NCBI GenBank assembly: GCA_023436305.1
Contig: JAEZJQ010000044.1
Coordinates: 1-35,975, forward strand
DNA: 35,975 nt
Origin: Bacillota bacterium
Lineage (GTDB): Bacteria; Bacillota; UBA4882; UBA8346
Direction: 5' to 3'
Shown here one piece after another: positions 19,052 through 26,149 of the stretch. The position numbers and the translations under genes were made by a program. The notes under the pieces were generated by a model. That model did no database searches. It saw only the letters and a program-made list of their open reading frames with translations, and was not told the DNA's origin. The stretch's first letter is position 1, and the number at the start of each line of letters is the position of its first letter.

Positions 19052-19151
19052 TGTTACTGCTACCTTATAATGTCCATTACTTGCTGCTATTTACTGACCT
19101 AAATTTGACGGGTTGATGTCCAGTTTTCCTTACTTCGAGAAACAAATTTTT

Positions 19152-19196
19152 ACCTGTGTAGTTGTAATTTCCAAGGGAAATCCCAACTACACAGGT
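19152..19196. repeat. 45-bp interrupted palindrome
   Basis: The arms ACCTGTGTAGTTG (19152-19164) and CAACTACACAGGT (19184-19196) are perfectly complementary. After a 2-base mismatch the pairing resumes as ATTTCC/GGAAAT around a 3-base loop. There is no T-run after it on either strand, so it is not a typical intrinsic terminator. It could be a small palindromic element or part of the insertion sequence. Confidence 0.7.
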
Positions 19197-19652
19197 TAAC
19201 CTTTATGGGACGCTATGAATAGCTATTTCTAACTAGGCTTTACCGTCAGCTTTTGGACCTTATACACCGGATGGCAGTCTTGCTATAGACGGATATCCTG
19301 TCCAAATTTAGAGATGGACAAATATATAGCAAATTTTGGTCATAAAACTCCGTCAACTTTTTGACTCGTTAGGTTAGCGCAAACAATTACAACCAAAATA
19401 CCAATAACGGTAAAATGAAAGATTTTTAAAGAAAACGCATTCGTTCTAGCAGGAATTTGATTTTCCAATTTTCGCAATGAAGAAGATAACATCTTCAAGC
19501 GAGGAAAATTGAGCTACATAAAGATTTTTGTTTTCATCGATCCAAATGATCCAGAAAGATCCGAAATAATTGGTTTTAACCATTTTGCGATTTTGCGCGT
19601 CACGCCTGAATATGAGACAATATCAGCATAATCAGATGCTGGAGGAATAAAG

Positions 19653-20560
19653 GTGGCGTGGCGTATCGTGATCAAAAATGAACATGGCAAGGATTATTTT
19701 TATACAAAATCATCCAGCCGTAAAGAAGAACCAGCGGCCGAAAAATTTTTGAGTACGTCGGATGATATTGTTGCTATCATCGACGCCTTTCATAATCCAC
19801 CGCCTCCGGTAGTAGTCGACCGGGAATTTGGAGCCGTGGCTGCTCTTTGGTCGGTGGCTGAACGTTTGAATGTCATTAATATATTGGATTCTATCTTTCT
19901 CAAACGCAATAGCGGACCGCCAATTGGAACTTATCTGACCGTAGGGGCCATCAGCCGTTGTTTGGAACCAATTAGCAAACAAGCAACCCCGGATTGATAC
20001 GAAAAAACAATTTTATCGAGTATATTGGAGCATGAAGCCAAATGTTTTTCCAGCCAACGCTTTTGGGATAACTGTCATGAACTCAAACCGGACCAATTGG
20101 AACAAGCTCAAACGGCGATTGCCAAACAAGCAGTTGAAGTTTATGACCTCTGTATACCTGGAAGTTGCTCTATGACAGTACGAATTATGATACGTACCTG
20201 GAACGAACGCCCCCATTATCAGTTGTTATCGTTCGCAATGGCGCATCGAGGAAATGTTTCTGGTCTAAAGACCTGCGGAGGAACTCTTTGGAACCAACTT
20301 TCCATTGGATTGACCCAATGATTCGGGTTCATACGTTTTGGTGCATGGTGGGTTTGACTTTAACCTCTCTTTTATTGCGGGAACTGAATCAAAACGATTT
20401 TCATCTCAGCTAACATTCGCCGTTCGACCATTTGGAAGGAATTAAAGAAACGGAAATAACGTATCCTGCAGTAGGCCGCTTTGCTCCGGTTTCCCAGACG
20501 GTTTTGTACCGTCTGAACGGTATTCAGCAAGGCCTGTTTCATCAACTAAACCTGCAATAA
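19653..20560 (+). pseudogene. IS1634-family transposase, multiply broken
   Basis: Starts at a GTG with GGAGG eight bases upstream. The frame is open to a TGA at 19995-19997, where the family has Trp in a PDWY context, and then continues YEKTILSSILEHEAKCFSSQ. Near 20150-20165 it shifts frame and resumes as YTWKLLYDSTNYDTYL, the strand carrying the first catalytic Asp. Soon after NGASRK the text jumps to WIDPMIRVHTFWCMVGL, the C-terminal part, so most of the catalytic middle is deleted. A further in-frame TAA at 20411-20413 precedes HSPFDHLEGIKETEITYP and the natural-looking end at 20558-20560. Two nonsense codons, one frameshift and one large deletion make it non-functional. Confidence 0.85.
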
Positions 20561-20622
20561 TTTTGTGTGAAGCCAATTTCCAGTTCGAAAAAAGGCCTTC
20601 TAACAGCACTTTTGGAAAACAA

Positions 20623-20645
20623 TCTAATTCGTAAACTACCGTTAG
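20623..20645 (-). repeat. Right terminal inverted repeat of the IS1634-like element
   Basis: Reverse complement of the left repeat at 19029-19051, with the shared 17-base core at 20625-20641. It ends 225 bp before the aldo/keto reductase gene. The DNA from here to 20870 contains no gene that I can see. Confidence 0.75.
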
Positions 20646-20870
20646 GTTCAAATAAACCGGTTTACCGGTGATTCCGAATTACTTTAGAATATCCAGTTGA
20701 TAAAAGTCGAAAATGATTACAATATACTCGTAATCGTTTTCTTCGGCTTTTTTGGATTTCTTGGAATGATAATGTAAAATTTGTTTGTTATATTGTATAA
20801 GATGGAATTTATTATTTAAACCATAATAACCATGTCGTATTTTTTATAGAACAACGGGAGGGAATTCATC

Positions 20871-21983
20871 ATGGAGTATCGGGATTTCGGCAAAACGGGG
20901 ATCAAAATCTCCCGGCTTGGTTTTGGGGCCATGCGTTTACCAATGATGGAAGTGAACGGTAAAATGGTGGTTGATGAAGATAAGGCCATAGCCATGATTC
21001 ATCGCGCTTTCGAGTTGGGGGTTAATTATATTGATACCGCGTTTTTTTATAACGACGGCTTGAGCGAAATTACGGTGGGCAAGGCGCTCAAAGGCTGGCG
21101 GGATAAGGTGTACCTCTCCACCAAATATCCGTTTGAAGAAGAATTCCGGTCTACCTTGGAACGGCAGTTGCAGAAACTCGATACCGATCATATCGATTTT
21201 TATCATTATCATGGCATTGGAGAGTGGTTCCTTACCAATGAGCATCACAATGATGCGGTAAAAGGAGCCGCCAAGGCCAAAGACGAAGGGTTAATCAAGC
21301 ATTTATCCTTCTCTTTTCACGACAAGCCGGAGGTTATGCTCCGGTTAATGGATACCGGACTTTTCGAATCGGTACTCTGCCAGTATAATTTAATTGACCG
21401 CAGCAATGAAAAGACGCTGGAAGAAGCCAAACGCCGGGGTTTGGGAACCGTTGTCATGGGGCCGCTGGGGGGCGGTCGGGTGGCCGGAATGCCTAAAACA
21501 ACCGCCGCTGAGTTGGGACTTAAAATTGCCGGCAATGCGGAACTGGCCTTTCGTTTTGTCTTCGCAAATCCTAATATCGATTGCGCCATTTCGGGGATGG
21601 AATTTATGGAGCAGGTGGAAGAGAATACGGCAATTGCATCAAATCTTGATCCGTTAAGTCCGGCGGAGGTCGCCGGTATCAATACGGCGATGGAGGAAAA
21701 TAAACGGTTGGCCGAACTCTATTGTACCGGTTGCAACTATTGCCTGCCCCATTGTCCCCGGGAGATTAATATTCCCCATATATTTCAAGCCATGAATAAT
21801 TACCGGATCTATCATACCGAAGAATATGCCCGGGGGCAATATAATGAAATCGGGGTCAGCCCGTGGGTAAAGGGGCAAAAAGCTGACGTATGTATCGAGT
21901 GTGGCCTTTGTGAGGAACATTGTCCCCAGAAAATAAAAATTCGCCATCGATTGAAAGAATGTTTGAAAGTCTTCGGCGGTTAA
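20871..21983 (+). CDS. Aldo/keto reductase with two C-terminal 4Fe-4S motifs
   Basis: 370 residues. The N-terminal AKR barrel (1-265) keeps the catalytic tetrad Asp55, Tyr60, Lys85 and His114. The C-terminal tail carries two ferredoxin-type clusters: Cys285-x2-Cys288-x2-Cys291-x3-Cys295-Pro and Cys341-x2-Cys344-x2-Cys347-x3-Cys351-Pro, expected to bind two 4Fe-4S centres. This fused family is common in anaerobic bacteria; substrates are mostly unknown, and electron exchange between NAD(P)H and ferredoxin-like partners is an inference. GGGAGG lies seven to eight bases before the ATG. It stands alone, with a likely terminator at 22058-22101, and seems unrelated to the NRPS operon. Confidence 0.92.
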   Translation: MEYRDFGKTGIKISRLGFGAMRLPMMEVNGKMVVDEDKAIAMIHRAFELGVNYIDTAFFYNDGLSEITVGKALKGWRDKVYLSTKYPFEEEFRSTLERQLQKLDTDHIDFYHYHGIGEWFLTNEHHNDAVKGAAKAKDEGLIKHLSFSFHDKPEVMLRLMDTGLFESVLCQYNLIDRSNEKTLEEAKRRGLGTVVMGPLGGGRVAGMPKTTAAELGLKIAGNAELAFRFVFANPNIDCAISGMEFMEQVEENTAIASNLDPLSPAEVAGINTAMEENKRLAELYCTGCNYCLPHCPREINIPHIFQAMNNYRIYHTEEYARGQYNEIGVSPWVKGQKADVCIECGLCEEHCPQKIKIRHRLKECLKVFGG

Positions 21984-22057
21984 GGAACGATGTCATAAGC
22001 CAGTAATCCAATCGCGGACTGATATCAACAAAAACACGCAATTCCAATGGGGATTCG

Positions 22058-22101
22058 AATAACCGGTATTTTAAACTCTATATTTAACCGGCTATTTTTT
22101 T
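22058..22101 (+). terminator. Probable intrinsic terminator after the aldo/keto reductase
   Basis: AATAACCGGT (from 22058) pairs with ACCGGCTATT (to 22096) with one A-C mismatch around a loop of about 18 bases, followed by seven T residues (22095-22101). The long loop lowers confidence. Confidence 0.5.
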
Positions 22102-22230
22102 GCATACAAGTTCAAACAAACACCTAATTTTTTTCATAAAATCTTACCAGATGAAAGGAAAACTAACGAATGTGTTAAAAATACTAAGTAATTTTTATTG
22201 GTGTTTTGAAAAAGAAAGGAGCAGTGAAAT

Positions 22231-23028
22231 ATGGAAAACACGGCATCACAATCTCAAAATAAGGTACATACTCAACAACCCAAAACAACGGCGGGCAGGA
22301 GAATTACCAAGATTATTTTGGGAACCTTGGCATTTATCCTGTTAATAAATTTGGGCCGGAATTTTATCATAAAAACTGCGATCCAGATTGGCGTCGAGAA
22401 GGCGTTGGGGATGAAAGTCACAATTTCCGGGTTCAAGCTTGATCTGTTTCCGGGCAATCTGGAGATTAAAGGGCTTACGGTCTATAATCCACCAGGATTC
22501 GAAGGGGAAGCGCTGGTCCAGATTCCTTACATCCGCGCCGATTTTGACCTGCTCCCGCTGCTAGCCGGTAAATTTCATTTTCGATATTTGGACTTAAACA
22601 TCAATGAGGTGAATCTGGTAAAAAACCGGAATAAGGAACTAAATTTAAACCGGATCCAAGCCATTGACTCGGCGGGAACCAAAAGTCCTCCCCAAGTTCC
22701 GGCCGATAGTCAACCAACTTCCATCCGAATCAATGAATTGATTTTAACGATAAATCATGTGAATTACACCGATTATACCAAGCGCCATCCCAAGCAACAA
22801 AGGATATGGCTGGGAATTAGCCGGGAAAGGTTCTCCAATCTCAGAAGTGTTGATGATATTGTCAAGGTGGTTGTAGTCAGAGTGGTTTATAAAGCCGGTT
22901 TGTATAATCTTGGATTGCCGCTTAAGGCTTTGAGTTCCGGCTTCTCACAAATCGGCCATTCCATCGGCGATGGACTAAATAAAACGTCCAAAGGAGTCGA
23001 TAAATTCTTTAAGGGACTTTTTAAATAG
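22231..23028 (+). CDS. Small AsmA/DUF748-like membrane-anchored protein
   Basis: 265 residues. A charged, Gln/Thr-rich N-terminus is followed by one membrane segment at about 26-43 (KIILGTLAFILLINLG). Next comes a repeat-like beta-rich region typical of AsmA/DUF748 proteins: VTISGFKLDLFPGNLEIKGL, then a stretch with PGF and DLLPLL and a second part with INELILTINHVNYTD. The C-terminal 50 residues are amphipathic. AsmA-like proteins are linked to the outer envelope and lipid transport in diderm bacteria; this one is far shorter than the large proteobacterial members. AAGGAG lies about nine bases before the ATG. It is a single gene, with a hairpin and T-run downstream at 23074-23097. Exact function unknown. 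Confidence 0.65.
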   Translation: MENTASQSQNKVHTQQPKTTAGRRITKIILGTLAFILLINLGRNFIIKTAIQIGVEKALGMKVTISGFKLDLFPGNLEIKGLTVYNPPGFEGEALVQIPYIRADFDLLPLLAGKFHFRYLDLNINEVNLVKNRNKELNLNRIQAIDSAGTKSPPQVPADSQPTSIRINELILTINHVNYTDYTKRHPKQQRIWLGISRERFSNLRSVDDIVKVVVVRVVYKAGLYNLGLPLKALSSGFSQIGHSIGDGLNKTSKGVDKFFKGLFK

Positions 23029-23073
23029 AAATCGACAAAAAATATTGGAGAGAAGCAATATTATTCCAGAAAA

Positions 23074-23097
23074 TTTGTCAGAATGACAAACTTTTTT
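23074..23097 (+). terminator. Intrinsic terminator after the AsmA-like gene
   Basis: A perfect stem TTTGTCA/TGACAAA with a GAA loop is followed by CTTTTTT. It lies 45 bp after the AsmA-like stop and only 22 bp before the HD-GYP start, so that gene would need its own promoter in or near this short gap. Confidence 0.65.
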
Positions 23098-23119
23098 ACG
23101 AATAATATTCATCGGGGAG

Positions 23120-24274
23120 ATGACGGAAAAGATTCTGCTTATTGCCGGCGAGCCGGAATTGTTTCATGATTTGGGGGAACTGGTTAAAAAAGGATTGTCG
23201 AGAAACCAACGAACGATGAGAATTTATGAAGATCTTCCGCTCGCAAAGCAAGAAACAGCAATTCAAGGAGTTGCGGAAGATGTAGATGTCGAATTACTCA
23301 TGTTTACTGATGGCCGGGAGGCCTTACATTGGTGTAGTGTCCAAAAACCGGATCTGGTCATTGTCGATTCCTTCATCCCTGAAATGAACAATTGGCAATT
23401 CATCAGGCGGTTTCGGGAAATACCGGATAAAACGGAGATACCGGTGCTGATGTTGACGGAAAGCCGGACGCCGGAAATTCGTCATCAAGCCTTGAAAAAC
23501 GGTATTACCGATTTGGTAAATCATCCGGTTGATGTGGTGGAGTTGGGATTGCGAATTCGGAACTGGTTAACCTGCCGGGGTGATAAGCGGAATTTGGCCG
23601 TTCAAGCCGGGGCGCTTGTAGCTGAAGTTGATAAAATGGCCGCTGAATTTCTACAGAGGGAGCAGGAGATGATTTTTCAGCTCTCCAAGGCGGTAGAATA
23701 TCGTGAAATGGAGACCGGGAGCCATATTATGCGGATCGCCTACTATACGCATTGTATCGCCAAGGCTTTGGGTTTACCCGAAAATGAACAAAACTTGTTA
23801 CTACAAACCGCGCCGTTGCATGATATCGGAAAAGTGGGGATACCTGATCGGATCTTACAAAAAACCGGTAAATTAAATAAAGAAGAGTACGAGATTATGA
23901 AACACCATACTACCATCGGTTACCGGATTTTACTGGGCGGTTCATCTACGTTGTTACGGACCGCCGCTGAAATCGCATTGACTCATCATGAACGCTATAA
24001 CGGTTCCGGGTATCCCCAAGGACTCCATGGAACTGAAATCCCATTGCAAGGGAGAATAGTGGCCCTGGCCGATGTTTTTGACGCCTTAACCACCGACAAA
24101 CGCTATAAGAAAGCCTGGAAAACCGATGATGCTTTTGAATACATCGTGGAAAAATCGGGTAAACATTTTGATCCGGATTGTGTTAAGGCTTTTCTGGCCG
24201 AAAAGGATAGCATTTTAACGATTAAAGACAGTTATGGGGACGGTCAAAGTGAAAAGATAACCGGAAGAATCTAA
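23120..24274 (+). CDS. Degenerate receiver domain fused to HD-GYP phosphodiesterase
   Basis: 384 residues. The receiver-like domain (about 4-150) keeps the phospho-acceptor position Asp83 (LVIVDSFIP). The acidic pair usually found at the end of beta-1 is Ala-Gly (LIAGEPE), the conserved Lys before Pro is His135 (NHPVD), and some 25 extra residues lie between helix 1 and beta-2. After a helical linker, the HD-GYP domain (about 185-375) is intact: His234-Asp235 in HDIGKVGIPD, HHERYNGSGYP at 289-299, and ALADVFDALTTDKRYK. Such domains hydrolyse cyclic di-GMP. A GGGGAG run touches the ATG, closer than normal, so the start is slightly uncertain. Confidence 0.9.
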   Translation: MTEKILLIAGEPELFHDLGELVKKGLSRNQRTMRIYEDLPLAKQETAIQGVAEDVDVELLMFTDGREALHWCSVQKPDLVIVDSFIPEMNNWQFIRRFREIPDKTEIPVLMLTESRTPEIRHQALKNGITDLVNHPVDVVELGLRIRNWLTCRGDKRNLAVQAGALVAEVDKMAAEFLQREQEMIFQLSKAVEYREMETGSHIMRIAYYTHCIAKALGLPENEQNLLLQTAPLHDIGKVGIPDRILQKTGKLNKEEYEIMKHHTTIGYRILLGGSSTLLRTAAEIALTHHERYNGSGYPQGLHGTEIPLQGRIVALADVFDALTTDKRYKKAWKTDDAFEYIVEKSGKHFDPDCVKAFLAEKDSILTIKDSYGDGQSEKITGRI

Positions 24275-24304
24275 TTTAAAATATAATTTTATTTCGATAT
24301 GGGA

Positions 24305-24333
24305 TTGACATCACCCTTTAACTCTGGTAATCT
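24305..24333 (+). promoter_or_regulatory. Promoter of the pyr operon
   Basis: A perfect -35 box TTGACA (24305-24310), a 17-base spacer, then TAATCT (24328-24333) as a weak -10. It lies about 40 bases upstream of the PyrR-binding leader, the right position for an attenuated transcript. Confidence 0.55.
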
Positions 24334-24362
24334 ATTAATGATAAAGATTTTAATTCATAGCT

Positions 24363-24453
24363 CCTTTAATTCTAGTCCAGTGAGGCTAGGAAGGTTATTG
24401 AAAGTTTCTAACGATAGTTAGCCTTCTTATGCCTAATTTGAGAAGGCTTTTTA
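24363..24453 (+). promoter_or_regulatory. PyrR-dependent transcription attenuator in the pyr leader
   Basis: The RNA would contain AGUCCAGUGAGGCU (24374-24387), which fits the PyrR-binding consensus ARUCCNGNGAGGYU of Bacillota, within a stem made by CTAG/CTAG and outer CCTT/AAGG pairs (anti-antiterminator). GAAGG at 24390-24394 can instead pair with CCTTC in the terminator arm, forming an antiterminator. With UMP-bound PyrR the first stem would be stabilised and the terminator at 24420-24453 allowed to form. Motif and terminator are seen; the switching is inferred from the Bacillus system. Confidence 0.85.
24420..24453 (+). terminator. Attenuator terminator of the pyr leader
   Basis: The stem AGCCTTCT (24420-24427) / AGAAGGCT (24441-24448) has a 13-base loop and is followed by TTTTTATTA. 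It lies 66 bp before the pyrR start. Confidence 0.8.
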
Positions 24454-24518
24454 TTATGTAATCATGGACATCGACCGTGAAGCACCTGTTCTAAAATATT
24501 TGCTTGGGAGGCATGGAA

Positions 24519-25085
24519 ATGGCTGAGATTAAGGCGCAAGTGATGGATGAAGATAATATCCGGCGTGCTCTTTACCGGCTTTCCCATGAAATTACCGAGC
24601 ATAATAAAGGAACCTCTGATTTAATCCTGGTGGGAATCCGGAATAGGGGCGTTCCACTGGCCAACCGTTTGGCCGAATTAATCAAACAGCAGGAAGGAAC
24701 GGCTGTTCCGGTTGGAATTTTGGATATTACGTTTTACCGGGATGATCTGTCGTTGGTTTCAGCGCAACCGGTAATTCATCGCACTGAAATTTCAATGAAT
24801 GTCACCCATAAAAAAATCATTTTAGTGGATGATGTATTGTTCACCGGGCGAACGGTGCGGGCCGCCCTTGACGCGTTAATGGATCTGGGTAGGCCGGATG
24901 CGATACAACTGGCCGTGCTTATTGATCGGGGGCACCGGGAATTACCGATTCGGGCGGATTTTGTAGGAAAGAACGTTCCTACCGCCAAACGGGAGATCGT
25001 TCAAGTGAAACTTAAAGAGATTGATGGTGAAGATAAAGTAATTATTACCGAAAACGAATTTAAGAATCCTGAAACATCCCTTTAA
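24519..25085 (+). CDS. pyrR: PyrR: pyrimidine operon attenuation regulator / uracil phosphoribosyltransferase
   Basis: 188 residues from the chosen ATG. Upstream in-frame TTG (24504) and ATG (24513) exist, but GGGAGG at 24506-24511 is seven bases from the ATG at 24519, and MAEIKAQVMDEDNIRRAL is the normal PyrR beginning. The PRPP-binding loop VDDVLFTGRTVRAALDAL starts at about residue 103. PyrR binds pyr mRNA when UMP-loaded and promotes termination; many members also convert uracil and PRPP to UMP. It is the first gene after the attenuated leader, so it regulates its own operon. Confidence 0.96.
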   Translation: MAEIKAQVMDEDNIRRALYRLSHEITEHNKGTSDLILVGIRNRGVPLANRLAELIKQQEGTAVPVGILDITFYRDDLSLVSAQPVIHRTEISMNVTHKKIILVDDVLFTGRTVRAALDALMDLGRPDAIQLAVLIDRGHRELPIRADFVGKNVPTAKREIVQVKLKEIDGEDKVIITENEFKNPETSL

Positions 25086-25155
25086 CATCTGTACTGCGAG
25101 ACAGATAAGGGAGGAACAGGCCGGACGAATCCTCCCAACTGGAGGATTTTTTTTT
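25086..25155 (+). promoter_or_regulatory. Second attenuator between pyrR and pyrB
   Basis: Three overlapping RNA structures are visible. First, a hairpin ATCTGT/ACAGAT with loop ACTGCGAG, whose CTGCGAG matches the core of the PyrR site. Second, GGGAGGA (25109-25115), able to pair with TCCTCCC (25130-25136). Third, the terminator ATCCTCC/GGAGGAT (25129-25147) with nine T residues. The second and third exclude each other. In Bacillus further PyrR attenuators also occur between the first pyr genes; this copy departs from the full consensus, so PyrR binding here is inferred. Confidence 0.65.
25129..25155 (+). terminator. Intrinsic terminator in the pyrR-pyrB gap
   Basis: A perfect 7-bp stem ATCCTCC/GGAGGAT with loop CAACT and a run of nine T residues, 41 bp before pyrB. 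Its place inside an operon argues for regulated read-through rather than a plain end of transcription. Confidence 0.85.
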
Positions 25156-25195
25156 ACCATGATTTTTGACATCAAACATTAAATGAAAGAAAGCG

Positions 25196-26149
25196 ATGGC
25201 GGTTTTGATGAACAAATTTCCAAAAGATTTATTAGGATTGCGGGGACTGGATGAGAAACAGATTAATTTAATCCTGGATACCGCAGGGGTATGCAAAGAC
25301 ATTTTCAGCCGCGATTTAAAAAAGGTGCCGACATTACGGGGGAAGACGGTGGTAACGCTCTTTTTCGAACCAAGCACCCGTACCCGGACTTCATTTGAGA
25401 TTGCCGCCAAATGGATGAGCGCCGATGCCATCAATTTAACGGTTTCCTCCAGTAGCTTCGTCAAGGGTGAAAGCTTTGTGGACACGGCCAGAACCATTGA
25501 AGCCATGGGAGTGGATGTGGTCATAATCCGGCATTCCCTTGCCGGAACTCCGAAATTACTGGCGGATTCCATAGGCGCTCATGTGATTAACGCCGGTGAC
25601 GGCACCCACGAACATCCGACCCAGGGACTGCTTGACCTTTTCACCATTCGGGAACAGAAAGGGAAAATTGCCGGTTTGAATGTAGTGATAGTTGGAGACA
25701 TCATGCATAGCCGTGTTGCCAAGTCGAATATCTGGGGACTAACTAAAATGGGGGCTAGAGTTACCGTGGTGGGTCCACCGACCTTGATTCCTCCCGGAAT
25801 CAAGGAATTGGGAGTGAATGTGGAGACCGATTTAGATAAGGCTTTGGAGGATGCGGATGTGGTTAATATACTCCGGATTCAACTGGAACGGCAACATAAG
25901 GCTTATTTTCCGACATTGAAGGAGTATTCCAAACTATTTGGCATTAACCAACATCGACTTGAAAGAGCGCGGCCCGATCTTCTGGTCATGCATCCCGGCC
26001 CCGCCAATCTGGGAATTGAGATAAGCGAAGAGGTATCAATTAGCAGCCAGTCGGTAATTACGAAGCAAGTGACCAATGGAGTGGCAGTACGGATGGCGTT
26101 GTTGTATTTGCTTACCGGAGGAGGAAATAAAGATGCGGTATTGCATTAA
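25196..26149 (+). CDS. pyrB: Aspartate carbamoyltransferase catalytic chain
   Basis: 317 residues, normal for the catalytic chain. It joins carbamoyl phosphate and aspartate to N-carbamoylaspartate. The carbamoyl-phosphate site is present as FFEPSTRTRTSFE (Ser60 to Arg64), Lys90-Gly-Glu-Ser and HPTQ (140-143); VGDIMHSRVAKSN and the HPGPAN loop form the aspartate side. That loop reads NLGIEI, where most bacterial relatives have Arg after Asn. The start is uncertain: no strong ribosome site precedes the ATG at 25196, and ATG at 25208 (MNKFPKDLLGL) is an alternative. No pyrI regulatory chain is nearby. It overlaps pyrC by 17 bp. Confidence 0.95.
   Translation: MAVLMNKFPKDLLGLRGLDEKQINLILDTAGVCKDIFSRDLKKVPTLRGKTVVTLFFEPSTRTRTSFEIAAKWMSADAINLTVSSSSFVKGESFVDTARTIEAMGVDVVIIRHSLAGTPKLLADSIGAHVINAGDGTHEHPTQGLLDLFTIREQKGKIAGLNVVIVGDIMHSRVAKSNIWGLTKMGARVTVVGPPTLIPPGIKELGVNVETDLDKALEDADVVNILRIQLERQHKAYFPTLKEYSKLFGINQHRLERARPDLLVMHPGPANLGIEISEEVSISSQSVITKQVTNGVAVRMALLYLLTGGGNKDAVLH

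Larger units (their letters stand above)
19029..20645 (+). mobile_element. Decayed IS1634-like insertion sequence
   Basis: About 1.6 kb, bounded by 23-bp inverted repeats that share the exact core CGGTAGTTTACGAATTA. It contains one broken transposase gene (19653-20560) of the IS1634 group. Between the left repeat and that gene are about 600 bp with no recognisable coding sequence, apart from a 45-bp palindrome at 19152-19196; this is longer than I would expect before an IS1634-type transposase, so it may include other inserted sequence. No clear target duplication was found. It lies on the promoter-proximal side of the NRPS island. Confidence 0.75.

Noticed and set aside
19152..19196. Palindrome considered as an intrinsic terminator
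   Set aside because: No T-run follows the stem on either strand.
20437..20651. 69-codon minus-strand frame at the end of the IS1634-like element
   Set aside because: It is antisense to the recognisable C-terminal part of the transposase and has no motif of its own.
26076..26132. Upstream extension of pyrC
   Set aside because: It runs through the end of pyrB in another frame; the ATG at 26133 has GGAGGAGG at good spacing and fits the family start.
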